DNA from: an uncultured Clostridia bacterium
GTDB lineage: Bacteria > Bacillota > Clostridia > Oscillospirales > Acutalibacteraceae
Direction of reading: 5' to 3'
Length of the DNA stretch: 36,998 nucleotides
Assembly: GCA_937884975.1 (NCBI GenBank)
Contig: CAKZZS010000068.1
Location: forward strand, 1 to 36,998
The notes under the pieces are model-generated. The model was not told the origin of the DNA and ran no database searches. It saw only the letters and a program-made list of their open reading frames with translations. Shown piece by piece: positions 22,292 through 30,417 of this stretch; position 1 is the first letter of the stretch; each line of letters begins with the position of its first letter. The translations under genes and the position numbers were made by a program.

Positions 22292-23764
22292 TCAGGCGGA
22301 CTGGTTTACCGCCTTGCTTCCCGAAATCTGTAAATCAAGAAGCGAAAGGTCAAATGCGTCAAGTACGCCGTCCCTGTTAAGGTCTGCGGCGCGCCTTAAA
22401 ACAGAGCTACTGCTCATAGGCTCATCCGTTCCGTAGACCTGACCTGATAAAATCGAATAATCCTCTGTTCCGATTATTCCGTCGCCGTCAAGGTCGCCGT
22501 AAAGAATAACGGTATAAATTTCGCTTACCTGATTTCTCGGGATATACGAAACGTAGATTTTACAACCGGTGCCAACCGGTTCGTCATCGCCGAGCACTGT
22601 CGTTTCACGCACTGCGCTTGAAGCATAATTTTCCCTTTCGTATTCACCGGCAACAGCAAGCGCGGTATTGTCTGACGGGTTAAGTCCAACCTTATACTTA
22701 TATAAAGTGCCGCTGAAAATACTTACGTTTACCGTTTTCAACGGTTCGCCGCAGTCAGCGCAGAAGCACTGAACATAGCCGCTCTGTGACTGCTCGGGAA
22801 CACTCAAGGTTCTCCACCTGCCGTTGGTGTGACCCTTTGCAGGAATTGAGACAAGCTTTATATCACCGCAACGGGAGCAAACGTCCTTTGAAACACCCTC
22901 TTTAATGCAGGACGGCTCATACAGCGTCTCGCTTACATAGTCATGACCGAGCGCATAGCCGTAATCTTCAACATAAAACGAACCGCATACCGAGCAGACG
23001 TGCATAAGCTCGCCTCCCATAGTGCAGCTGGGAGCTCTTGAAACGTGGCCCTGATACTGATGATGGTATTGGTTATCCCAATAGCACACCTCCTGCTCAC
23101 GCGCCTGACACACCGCAACCGCCGCGTCAAGGTCGCCCAGGAAGATTTCTTCGCCCGTCATAATATAGTCGTTTACCATTGCGTGAACAACCTCATTTGA
23201 AAGCGAGTCCTCACTCACGCCCTCCTTGACTATATTTATTCCGTTTGCAATAAGTGAAAGCCAGTTGCCCGACGCAATATTAACCGCGCCCTTTACCACC
23301 TGAAGCATAACGTCAGTGGAAAGAAAAGAGCTTTCGCCGCGTATGTGTCTTAAAGAAGTGCAGCCCGAAAGCGCCTTACCCGACATATTGCTTGAGCTTG
23401 AAAGCAGATTCGACTGCACCTCAAGGGTGTCAACGCTCTTCATATTTGCAAAAACGTAGTCGCCCACATATTCGACGTCCTCTTCAATGACTATGCAGGT
23501 AACGTCCGACCTGCCCGCAAGAGGACTGCTTGAAGCGTCGGGATAAGTGGGAGTATGACCGTTTGTAGAGCCGTCGCCCGTAAGATAAATCGTTTTATTG
23601 TCCTTATCAAGAACATAATAAGCGTAATTCTCGCCGTCGGAGAGAATGCCTCTTTCAAAATACCGCAGATTTGCGGTAGAAGCGTAAACGCCAAGGCTCA
23701 TTGTGTAACCCAAAGCCATAATCAGCGCAAGAGCAACAGCAAGTATTCTTTTTAAAAAACGCAT
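22292..23764 (-). CDS. Secreted dockerin protein with LRR_5-like and Cys-rich repeat region
   Basis: 490 aa from the ATG at 23764, which has an AGAGGTGA site; the in-frame start at 23782 lacks one. Signal peptide at about 1-28. Residues about 90-140 resemble a BspA-type leucine-rich repeat (IVIEEDVEYVGDYVFANM ... GCTSLRHI). The middle third carries at least three copies of a H-x-Y/P-S-C-x-x-x-G ... C-x-x-C-G motif, perhaps metal-binding. The C-terminus is a type I dockerin: DLDGDGIIGTED (Gly where Asn/Asp is usual) and DLNRDGVLDAFD. Dockerins dock onto cohesins of scaffoldins. No catalytic domain is visible. Confidence 0.85.
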   Translation of the reverse strand: MRFLKRILAVALALIMALGYTMSLGVYASTANLRYFERGILSDGENYAYYVLDKDNKTIYLTGDGSTNGHTPTYPDASSSPLAGRSDVTCIVIEEDVEYVGDYVFANMKSVDTLEVQSNLLSSSSNMSGKALSGCTSLRHIRGESSFLSTDVMLQVVKGAVNIASGNWLSLIANGINIVKEGVSEDSLSNEVVHAMVNDYIMTGEEIFLGDLDAAVAVCQAREQEVCYWDNQYHHQYQGHVSRAPSCTMGGELMHVCSVCGSFYVEDYGYALGHDYVSETLYEPSCIKEGVSKDVCSRCGDIKLVSIPAKGHTNGRWRTLSVPEQSQSGYVQCFCADCGEPLKTVNVSIFSGTLYKYKVGLNPSDNTALAVAGEYERENYASSAVRETTVLGDDEPVGTGCKIYVSYIPRNQVSEIYTVILYGDLDGDGIIGTEDYSILSGQVYGTDEPMSSSSVLRRAADLNRDGVLDAFDLSLLDLQISGSKAVNQSA

Positions 23765-23780
23765 TTCTTCACCTCTTTCC

Positions 23781-23819
23781 AAAAATCCCCCTTACCGTTA
23801 ATAATTGGGATAAGGGGGA
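23781..23819 (-). terminator. Terminator or attenuator between the two dockerin genes
   Basis: A 9-bp stem TCCCCCTTA/TAAGGGGGA (23786-23794 with 23811-23819). On the minus strand it is followed by TTTTT, which ends just before the RBS of the downstream gene. A second hairpin (CTCTGCC/GGCAGAG, 23836-23853) lies upstream. I see no promoter between the genes, so partial read-through is the likely source of downstream expression. Confidence 0.65.
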
Positions 23820-23872
23820 CTTCCGGTGTGTGATACTCTGCCCCTTGGCAGAGGCTCAAAAGGATTTTAAAT

Positions 23873-26800
23873 TTATAAAAGCTCCATGGTCTGGTCAAGC
23901 GCCTTTGCTCCTGTCAAGTGAAGCTCAACCTTTGCCATGTCAAAGCCGTCGATTACGCCGTCACGGTATACGTCGCCTGCTGTTCTGAAAAGCTCGCCCT
24001 CAATAGCCTGACCGAAGAGAGCCTCGTCAAACATAGCGTCATAGTCCGTCGCGTTAATAAGTCCGTCGCCGTTTACGTCGCCGTAAAGGATAACCGTTGC
24101 CTGTTCATAAACAACCGTCGGGTCCTTAATCGATACGCACTTAATTACGCAACCCGTACCTACAAGGTCGGAGTCCGTAAGCTGTGTTTCACCCCTGAAG
24201 GCGATAATCTGTCTGCCGTCATTTTCAAACTGCGTCTTTACGTTTGAAAGCGAGGTGTCAGCCGCGTCAAGACCGTAAACGAAATAGTTTTCAGTCTCAG
24301 CTCTGTCTACCGCCGCCGTATCAGCCGCAGTGGGGATAAGCTTCGTAAACTCGTTCGAATTATCAATAGCTTCCTGAATATCGTTTATAGCGTCAGCCTT
24401 TTCCTGCGGTGTCGAGTCGGGATCATTAAGAATGTCTTCAGCATTCTGTATAGCGTCCTCAAGCTCCTGCTTCGCGTCGTCGGTCATATCGGTTGTATCA
24501 ATTGCTTCAGCCTCGTCAATTTCGTTCTGAAGAATATCGTCAAGAGCGTCATTGATAGCGTCCGTAGCGTCACTGATTTCCTGAACGGTAGCGTCGTCGT
24601 CATTGTCAACTGTCTGTCCGTTTGTTATTGCGTCCTCAAGAGCGTCAGCGAGGTCCTGGGGAAGATCGGTTGTGTCAACCGTTTCAGCCGCCGTTATTGC
24701 GTCCTCAAGCTCGGTCTTGTCGGGAGTAAGTCCGTCAACCGCATTTTCAACGCTGTCAATTGCATCTGCAAGAGCAGCTGCGTCCGAATCGGGATCATTA
24801 AGAACATCTTCTGCCGCGGCAATTGCGTCTTCAAGAGCCTGAATGCTTTCGGGCGTCATACCCGTTGTATCCGTTGCGTTGGCTTCGTCAATTGCGTTCT
24901 GAAGAATATCTGCAATTGCGTCTTCAATTGCGTCAACTGCGTCTGCAATATCCTGAACCGTTGCGTCGTCATTGTTATCAACCGTCTGCCCGTTTGTTAT
25001 TGCGTCTTCAAGCGCGTCAACAAGCTCCTGGGGAAGGTCAGTTGTATCAATGCCCTCGGCAACCGTAATTGCCTGTTCAAGTTCAGTCTTGTCGGGAGTA
25101 AGTCCGTCAACCGCATTTTCAACGCTGTCAATTGCATCTGCAAGAGCAGCTGCGTCCGAATCGGGATCATTAAGAACATCTTCTGCCGCGGCAATTGCGT
25201 CTTCAAGAGCCTGAATGCTTTCGGGCGTCATACCCGTTGTATCCGTTGCGTTGGCTTCGTCAATTGCGTTCTGAAGAATATTTGCAATTGCGTCTTCAAT
25301 TGCATCAACTGCGTCCGCAATATCCTGAACCGTTGCGTCGTCGTTGTTGTCAACCGTCTGTCCGTTTGTTATTGCGTCTTCAAGCGCGTCAATAAGGTTC
25401 TGCGGAAGGTCAGTTGTATCAATGCCCTCGGCAACCGTAATTGCCTGTTCAAGTTCAGTCTTGTCGGGAGTGAGGCTATCAACTGCGCCTGTGATATCGT
25501 TGATAGCGTCAGCCTTTTCACTTGCAGTTGAATTTGTATCCTCAGCAACGGTCTGCGCATTGTCAACCGCGTTGTCAAGAGCCTGAATACTGCTGTCCGT
25601 CATACCTGTTGTATCTGCATTTTCGGCATTTGTAATTGCGTCTGCAAGAAGATTTGCAATTGCTTCGTTAAGAGCAGCCGCAGCGTTGTCAATTGTCTGC
25701 TGATTATTTCCCGAGTCGTCGTTATAAAGATTTGTCGGAACGTTATTCGCTTCTGTAAGAGCGTCCTGAAGAGCCTGATATGTTTCGGGTGTAAACAGGT
25801 CGCTGTTTGTTATGGACTGCGCCGCCGCGATAGCTTCGTTGAGAGCAGTGTAGTCGCACGGGTCATTCTGATTTGCAGGGTCATTAAGCGCGTCAATTGC
25901 ATCCTGAAGAGCCTGAACTGCGTCGTCAATAGCCTGCTGGTTGTTGCCGTCCTCATCATCATAGAGGTTCAATAAATCCTCAAGATCCTGCTTGGCGTCC
26001 TCAAAATTCTGATAAGCGTCATCGTCATACTGACCGTTATCGTTATTTATTGTGTTAGCCTCGTCAAGAATATCGTCAGCCGCCTCGTAGTCGCAAGGCT
26101 CGTTAACGTGAGTCTGATAGGTAAGGGCGTCAATTGCATCCAGAAGGTCCTGGGTAAGAGAATCTATCATTGTCTGGTTTGCATTTGATTCAATAATGTT
26201 AAGGTTACGGTCAACGCTTGTTGCAGCGTTGTAAGCGTCCATAAAGTTGTTCCAAACCTCATTGATATAGTGGTTGTCTGCGTTATCGTTATACTCGGCT
26301 CTCTTTTCGTCTGCAAGAGCAATAGCCGCGTCAAGGTCGGTGTAGTCGCAGGGAATGGTCATTCCGTCGGGAATAACCTGCTTTATCTGGTTTACAAGGT
26401 CGTCAACAACCGCCTGAGTATAGTAAACCGAACCGTCAAGAGTATAATTTTCATAAATGTTATCAAGAATTGTTCTTAATGTTTCAAGCTCATCTGCAGT
26501 AAAGCCCGAATTGCGATTGTTATAAATACTCTCCGCCTTGTTTATCATATTGATAAGCTCGCGAAGGTCGGTTACGTTAATGGTAAATGAAACGTAGCTG
26601 TCGGACGAATTGCTTCCCGAATAGGTAAGGTCATAATTCGTTGTACCCGTAAGCTCCGTCCAACCGGAGGTGTAGTTAATATTCCATTTGGGAGTATAGG
26701 TTGCCGCACCGTTTGCGCGGAAATCGTAGATGTATCTCCAGGTTGCGAAATAGCTCGATTTCTGCGATTCGTAGTTATTCATAAAGATACCGGGCATTTC

Positions 26801-28429
26801 TCCCTGGTCTTCGGGTTTATCCGTAGCGTTACCCGTAATACAGCTTACTCCGACATCACCCTCAATAAGACTTGAGAACGTATTTGTTTCGGCGTCATTG
26901 AGAAGATAAACGCCCGTAATCTTAACGGAGTTCGAGCCTGCGTTCTTATAAGCGGTAAAATCGGTGTAGAACGAGAACGTCTGGTCGTCAGCTATCTGGA
27001 CAAAATTGAAATTCGTGTCCTGAACCCACATTGTGACGTAGTTCTCGCCTCTGCCGTCGCTCTCGCTTTCCGAAGCCATATGGTCCCATCTGCCCGAGGA
27101 GCTCAACGGTCTTGTACCGTTAAGAGAAACATAAAAGTCTGCATATACGTTAAGGTCGCCTAAAATCACGGTGTTTTCGCGGACATAGTTACCGTTTGAA
27201 TCCTTCCAGCCCGTGAAATCGTAGCCTGCCTTCGTCGGGTCGGCAATAAACTTATCCGTAACGTCGTGGAAATTATATGTTCCGTCCTTTGAAGCCGTGT
27301 TCTGCGCGTAAACCGCGCCGTCAACGTAATAGGTAATAAGCGCCTTTTTGGTCGGAAGAAGATTATCCAAAGCCTCTTCAAGAGCCGCAGCGGCGTTTGC
27401 TATTGTCGCTTCATTTGCGCCAGTTCCGTCAGCCATAAGGAAACGGTCTACTGCCCTTGCCTGATTATAGGCGTCCGTAAATGCGTTATAAAGCGCTTCG
27501 TCATAAAGCTTTCCGCCGAGAGCGCCGTCAATATTTACGGTTTCTATCTGCGCCGCTCTTGCTATCTGGGCGTCAAGCGCGGAATAATCGCAAAGAAGTG
27601 CTTCACGCAAAGCGGCAACTACGCTGTCAACCGTATCCTGGTCATAATAGGTTGCGCCCGAGAAATCACGGTTGCCTGTGTATGTTGTATAGTCAAGACC
27701 TACGTCCTGGGCAATATCTATAAGCGTGTTTACCTCTCGAAGGTCAACAACCTTAATTGTGAAAACGGGATTCCAGTTGGAGGTTTCTCCGTTATAGTTA
27801 AGAGCGGATGTCTTGTATTCGTTATAACCTATCCATGAGTTGGAAGCCGTTCTGTAATGAATTTCCCATTCCGGATTATACACTGCGCTGCCGTCCGCAA
27901 CGAAGTTTACCGTGTAAAGGAAATGCTTAACGCCGCTGCCTACGTCGACGTCATCAGTGCCCGAATAGAAAACGGGACCCTCAACAAATCTTTCGCTTCC
28001 GCCGCCGTCAGACCACCATTCGGGCTGAAGCTCGGGATAAAGGTCGGTAGTCCTTGCAAGCGCTGCCGCAAAGCCGGCGTCACTGTTGTAATTAGTGTTT
28101 ATGTTCTTGATTTTTACGGAGTTAAAGGTGTTGTTCTTTTTAGCGTAAAAATCAACGGAATACGTCATTACCTGATTATCTTCCGTCTGCATAAAGTAGA
28201 AAACGGTGTCGTGCAAGCCGCTCGTAGCATAGTCGGCTCCGGCGCCGTTGCTGCTGAAACCGTTCATTGAGCTGTTCCACGCAGCCGCAGGCTGTAACCA
28301 GTCGCCTGAATGGTAAACGTTGCCGGTTGCCGCTACGGACGTAAACGCCATAAGCGGGAACATCGTCAGAACCATTACAGCAGAAATGATTACGCTTAAT
28401 GCTTTTCTTGTTTTGCTGTTGTTGTGCAT
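23873..28429 (-). CDS. Giant secreted multi-repeat dockerin protein
   Basis: 1518 aa, with a GGAGG site at its ATG. Signal peptide at about 1-34. Two related N-terminal modules (about 36-250 and 445-640) share the pattern NG/W-D-x-M...FYFMQ/FNFVQ...V-K-I-x-x-I, so the region is internally duplicated. An InlB/Flg_new-type beta repeat lies between them (ITYYVDGAVY...GYDFTGWKDSNG). Residues about 650-1420 are acidic helical FIVAR-like units of about 62 aa, rich in Ala, Asp and Ile/Leu; the last few form 124-aa doublets. The C-terminal dockerin has DVNGDGLINATD and DVYRDGVIDGFD (Tyr at the third calcium position of the second). It is probably an extended cohesin-attached surface stalk. Confidence 0.86.
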   Translation of the reverse strand: MHNNSKTRKALSVIISAVMVLTMFPLMAFTSVAATGNVYHSGDWLQPAAAWNSSMNGFSSNGAGADYATSGLHDTVFYFMQTEDNQVMTYSVDFYAKKNNTFNSVKIKNINTNYNSDAGFAAALARTTDLYPELQPEWWSDGGGSERFVEGPVFYSGTDDVDVGSGVKHFLYTVNFVADGSAVYNPEWEIHYRTASNSWIGYNEYKTSALNYNGETSNWNPVFTIKVVDLREVNTLIDIAQDVGLDYTTYTGNRDFSGATYYDQDTVDSVVAALREALLCDYSALDAQIARAAQIETVNIDGALGGKLYDEALYNAFTDAYNQARAVDRFLMADGTGANEATIANAAAALEEALDNLLPTKKALITYYVDGAVYAQNTASKDGTYNFHDVTDKFIADPTKAGYDFTGWKDSNGNYVRENTVILGDLNVYADFYVSLNGTRPLSSSGRWDHMASESESDGRGENYVTMWVQDTNFNFVQIADDQTFSFYTDFTAYKNAGSNSVKITGVYLLNDAETNTFSSLIEGDVGVSCITGNATDKPEDQGEMPGIFMNNYESQKSSYFATWRYIYDFRANGAATYTPKWNINYTSGWTELTGTTNYDLTYSGSNSSDSYVSFTINVTDLRELINMINKAESIYNNRNSGFTADELETLRTILDNIYENYTLDGSVYYTQAVVDDLVNQIKQVIPDGMTIPCDYTDLDAAIALADEKRAEYNDNADNHYINEVWNNFMDAYNAATSVDRNLNIIESNANQTMIDSLTQDLLDAIDALTYQTHVNEPCDYEAADDILDEANTINNDNGQYDDDAYQNFEDAKQDLEDLLNLYDDEDGNNQQAIDDAVQALQDAIDALNDPANQNDPCDYTALNEAIAAAQSITNSDLFTPETYQALQDALTEANNVPTNLYNDDSGNNQQTIDNAAAALNEAIANLLADAITNAENADTTGMTDSSIQALDNAVDNAQTVAEDTNSTASEKADAINDITGAVDSLTPDKTELEQAITVAEGIDTTDLPQNLIDALEDAITNGQTVDNNDDATVQDIADAVDAIEDAIANILQNAIDEANATDTTGMTPESIQALEDAIAAAEDVLNDPDSDAAALADAIDSVENAVDGLTPDKTELEQAITVAEGIDTTDLPQELVDALEDAITNGQTVDNNDDATVQDIADAVDAIEDAIADILQNAIDEANATDTTGMTPESIQALEDAIAAAEDVLNDPDSDAAALADAIDSVENAVDGLTPDKTELEDAITAAETVDTTDLPQDLADALEDAITNGQTVDNDDDATVQEISDATDAINDALDDILQNEIDEAEAIDTTDMTDDAKQELEDAIQNAEDILNDPDSTPQEKADAINDIQEAIDNSNEFTKLIPTAADTAAVDRAETENYFVYGLDAADTSLSNVKTQFENDGRQIIAFRGETQLTDSDLVGTGCVIKCVSIKDPTVVYEQATVILYGDVNGDGLINATDYDAMFDEALFGQAIEGELFRTAGDVYRDGVIDGFDMAKVELHLTGAKALDQTMELL
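24715..25458 (-). repeat. Tandem 372-bp coding repeat (two near-identical copies plus diverged neighbours)
   Basis: Copies 24715-25086 and 25087-25458 match in phase with an exact 372-bp offset (for example CGGGAG at 24721, 25093 and 25465). A run of roughly 195 bases is practically identical between the first two copies. Each encodes 124 aa, TPDKTELEQAI ... SVENAVDGL. More diverged copies lie on both sides. Near identity at DNA level suggests recent expansion by unequal recombination. Confidence 0.88.
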
Positions 28430-28498
28430 ATTTCTTGCCTCCGATGGGGTTTAATTTTGGGCGCAATACGCCCCTTTCTCTTTTTCTTTCCGCTCTAT

Positions 28499-28527
28499 AG
28501 TATATATTTAAAAAACCTTATTGTCAA
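28499..28527 (-). promoter_or_regulatory. Promoter of the giant dockerin gene
   Basis: TTGACA (28522-28527), a 17-bp spacer and TATACT (28499-28504) on the minus strand, about 70 bp before the ATG. Near-consensus sigma-A-type. Confidence 0.75.
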
Positions 28528-28621
28528 CATTTTTTGCCGAAAAATTCACATTTTGTTCACACTCCCGTATCGTTTAAGTCACATTGTTTTTAAAAGCGCA
28601 GTGGCGATGTGCGGCGTTTTG

Positions 28622-28650
28622 TTGACAAACCGCGCTAATAAGAGTAAAAT
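28622..28650 (+). promoter_or_regulatory. Promoter of the cation exchanger gene
   Basis: TTGACA (28622-28627), a 17-bp spacer and TAAAAT (28645-28650), 34 bp upstream of the ATG at 28685. This supports the downstream start rather than the longer frame from 28424. Confidence 0.75.
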
Positions 28651-28684
28651 CATCTTACAAAATTTTAAAAACACGGTGAAACAA

Positions 28685-29770
28685 ATGGAATTTATTGAAA
28701 ACTTTTTCGCTTCTGCTCCAACCTGGCTTACGGCTCTGCTTTTCGTAATCGGCCTTGTGTTCATCATCAAGGGCGGCGACTGGTTTGTCGATTCGGCAAG
28801 CTGGATAGCGGAGGTTCTCGGCGTTCCGAAATTCGTAATCGGAGCTACAATTGTCTCAATTGCCACAACGCTTCCCGAAATGATCGTCTCAATTGCCGCT
28901 ACCCTAAAGGGTAATGTCGATATGGCGGCAGGAAACGCCATAGGCTCCGTAACGGCAAACACCGCAATGATTTTGGGCGTGTTTATAGTCTGTATGCCCT
29001 TTGCAGTCACAAGGAAGGAATTTGCTCCGAAGTCGCTTCTTATGTTCTGCGCGTCCGCCTTTCTTGTTCTCGGCTGTATCTTTACTCAAAAGAGACTTCT
29101 CACCTTTGAGGGCGAACAGCAGAATTACTATTCACTTTCAATTTACGGGACTATTGCTCTGATAATTGTTTTCGTTGTTTTCTTCATAGAGAATTTCATC
29201 TCCATGAAAAACAAGGACAGACAAATCGAGCCGAGTCCGAATTCGGTTGCAATTCAGTTTGAGGACGATATCGTTCCCACAAAGGAAACCGCAACGGGTA
29301 AGGACTGGGCAAAGAATATCATTATGTTTCTTGTCGGCGCGGCAGGTACTGTAATCGGCGCCGAAGTCCTTGTAAACTCGGGAACCGTTCTTGCCGAACA
29401 GCTGAAGGTTCCGCAGAGAATTATTAGCGTTTTCGCCGTTGCAATAGGCACCTCTCTTCCGGAGCTTGTTACAACAATTACTGCCCTTCGTAAAAAGGAA
29501 GGCGCGCTTTCCGTCGGCAACATTCTCGGCGCAAACATTATCGACCTTACCTTGATTTTGCCCATCTGCTCGTTTATTTCAATGGGCAACGGCAACGGAA
29601 ATCTCGCGGTTTCCGCTTCCTCGGTTACGATTGATATGGTCGTCTGTCTTTGCGCTATCGCCATAGCAATTTTCCCGACAATTATATCAAAGAAATTCAG
29701 ACGCTGGCAGGGCGCGGTTATGCTTGCAGGCTATCTCGGATATGTCGGCGTGACCGTTCTTGCAAAATAA
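28685..29770 (+). CDS. Calcium/sodium antiporter (CaCA family, YrbG-like)
   Basis: 361 aa from the ATG at 28685, with GGTGA and a promoter just upstream. The open frame extends to 28424, but that part overlaps the promoter. About ten membrane helices form two inverted halves. Each half carries an alpha-repeat: ATIVSIATTLPEMIVS with GNAIGSVTANT in the first, and AVAIGTSLPELVTT with GNILGANIIDL in the second. These bind the cations; the Glu in each L-P-E is the key residue. A hydrophilic loop of about 60 residues separates the halves. The family exchanges Na+ (or H+) for Ca2+; direction and ion cannot be read here. Confidence 0.93.
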   Translation: MEFIENFFASAPTWLTALLFVIGLVFIIKGGDWFVDSASWIAEVLGVPKFVIGATIVSIATTLPEMIVSIAATLKGNVDMAAGNAIGSVTANTAMILGVFIVCMPFAVTRKEFAPKSLLMFCASAFLVLGCIFTQKRLLTFEGEQQNYYSLSIYGTIALIIVFVVFFIENFISMKNKDRQIEPSPNSVAIQFEDDIVPTKETATGKDWAKNIIMFLVGAAGTVIGAEVLVNSGTVLAEQLKVPQRIISVFAVAIGTSLPELVTTITALRKKEGALSVGNILGANIIDLTLILPICSFISMGNGNGNLAVSASSVTIDMVVCLCAIAIAIFPTIISKKFRRWQGAVMLAGYLGYVGVTVLAK

Positions 29771-29782
29771 AATAAAAAATGT

Positions 29783-29815
29783 AAGACTGCAGTCAGCTAA
29801 CGCGACTGCAGTCTT
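29783..29815 (+). terminator. Bidirectional intrinsic terminator
   Basis: A 12-bp stem AAGACTGCAGTC/GACTGCAGTCTT around a 9-nt loop, with a T run on the plus strand and an ATTTTTTATTT end on the minus strand. It lies between the convergent exchanger and DUF1836 genes. Confidence 0.88.
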
Positions 29816-29829
29816 TTTGTCTTATTCGG

Positions 29830-30354
29830 TTATATGCTTTTTATTTCCTCTCGGGCAAGTCTTTTATAGTCAGCCGAAAGAGCCGAAAGAGCAATTATAA
29901 ATATCAGCGAAGAAACCTCCCTGTCGCCTTTTCCGAAGGAGCGAAGCTCAATATTTATAACGCTTTGAAGCGAGCTGCGATCGGTTGAATTAAAGCGCTT
30001 TGCCCTGATTAGGGACGCGGCAAGAACCTTAAGTAAATCAACGGAGCTCACTCCCGATTTCTCTTTAACGCCGCGCAAAAGAACGCTCGCGTCCGAAAGC
30101 TCAACGGAGTTTTTGATATTGTCAAGCAAAATGATATCCGCCGCCTGCTCGGCAGTATATTTCTTCCCGTCTGGCTTTGAAATATAACCTCTTTTGACCC
30201 AGTTCTGAATTGTTGAAGGCAAAATTCCCGTAACCGCTCCGAGGTCCGACAGCAGCATTGTTTTTCCGATTTCACTGTCTATAGCGGAAGATACATCGGG
30301 ATAAGCCCTGAAATCAATATCACATCCGAGAATACCTTTATCCGTAAAACCCAC
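29830..30354 (-). CDS. DUF1836 protein with MerR-like helix-turn-helix
   Basis: 174 aa. Residues about 31-75 form a MerR-like DNA-binding segment (LLSDLGAVTGILPSTIQNWVKRGYI, then DGKKYTAEQAADIILLDNIK), which with the following LSDASVLLRGV helix is typical of DUF1836. Function unknown; a transcription factor is the natural guess. The start codon is GTG with AGAGAGG almost touching it, and the promoter at 30370-30398 puts the transcript start about 8-9 nt away, so the mRNA would be nearly leaderless. An internal ATG near residue 33 is a poorer candidate, because it would cut into the domain. Confidence 0.78.
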   Translation of the reverse strand: MGFTDKGILGCDIDFRAYPDVSSAIDSEIGKTMLLSDLGAVTGILPSTIQNWVKRGYISKPDGKKYTAEQAADIILLDNIKNSVELSDASVLLRGVKEKSGVSSVDLLKVLAASLIRAKRFNSTDRSSLQSVINIELRSFGKGDREVSSLIFIIALSALSADYKRLAREEIKSI

Positions 30355-30369
30355 TCCTCTCTTTCACTT

Positions 30370-30398
30370 ATTATACAATAAGTTCACGCGAACCGCAA
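30370..30398 (-). promoter_or_regulatory. Promoter of the DUF1836 gene
   Basis: TTGCGG (30393-30398), a 17-bp spacer and TATAAT (30370-30375) on the minus strand. Only 15 bp separate the -10 box from the GTG. It gives the gene its own promoter just after spoIIE. Confidence 0.6.
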
Positions 30399-30417
30399 GA
30401 GGGGATTTTTCTGTTTT

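Noticed and set aside
24603..25586. Several plus-strand frames and direct repeats that could look like a repeat array
   Set aside because: They are antisense shadows of the 372-bp coding repeat in the giant dockerin gene; there are no unique spacers, so it is not CRISPR.
28424..28684. Longer N-terminus (87 extra residues) for the cation exchanger
   Set aside because: That stretch covers a good promoter at 28622-28650 and has no RBS at its start; family members begin near the ATG at 28685.
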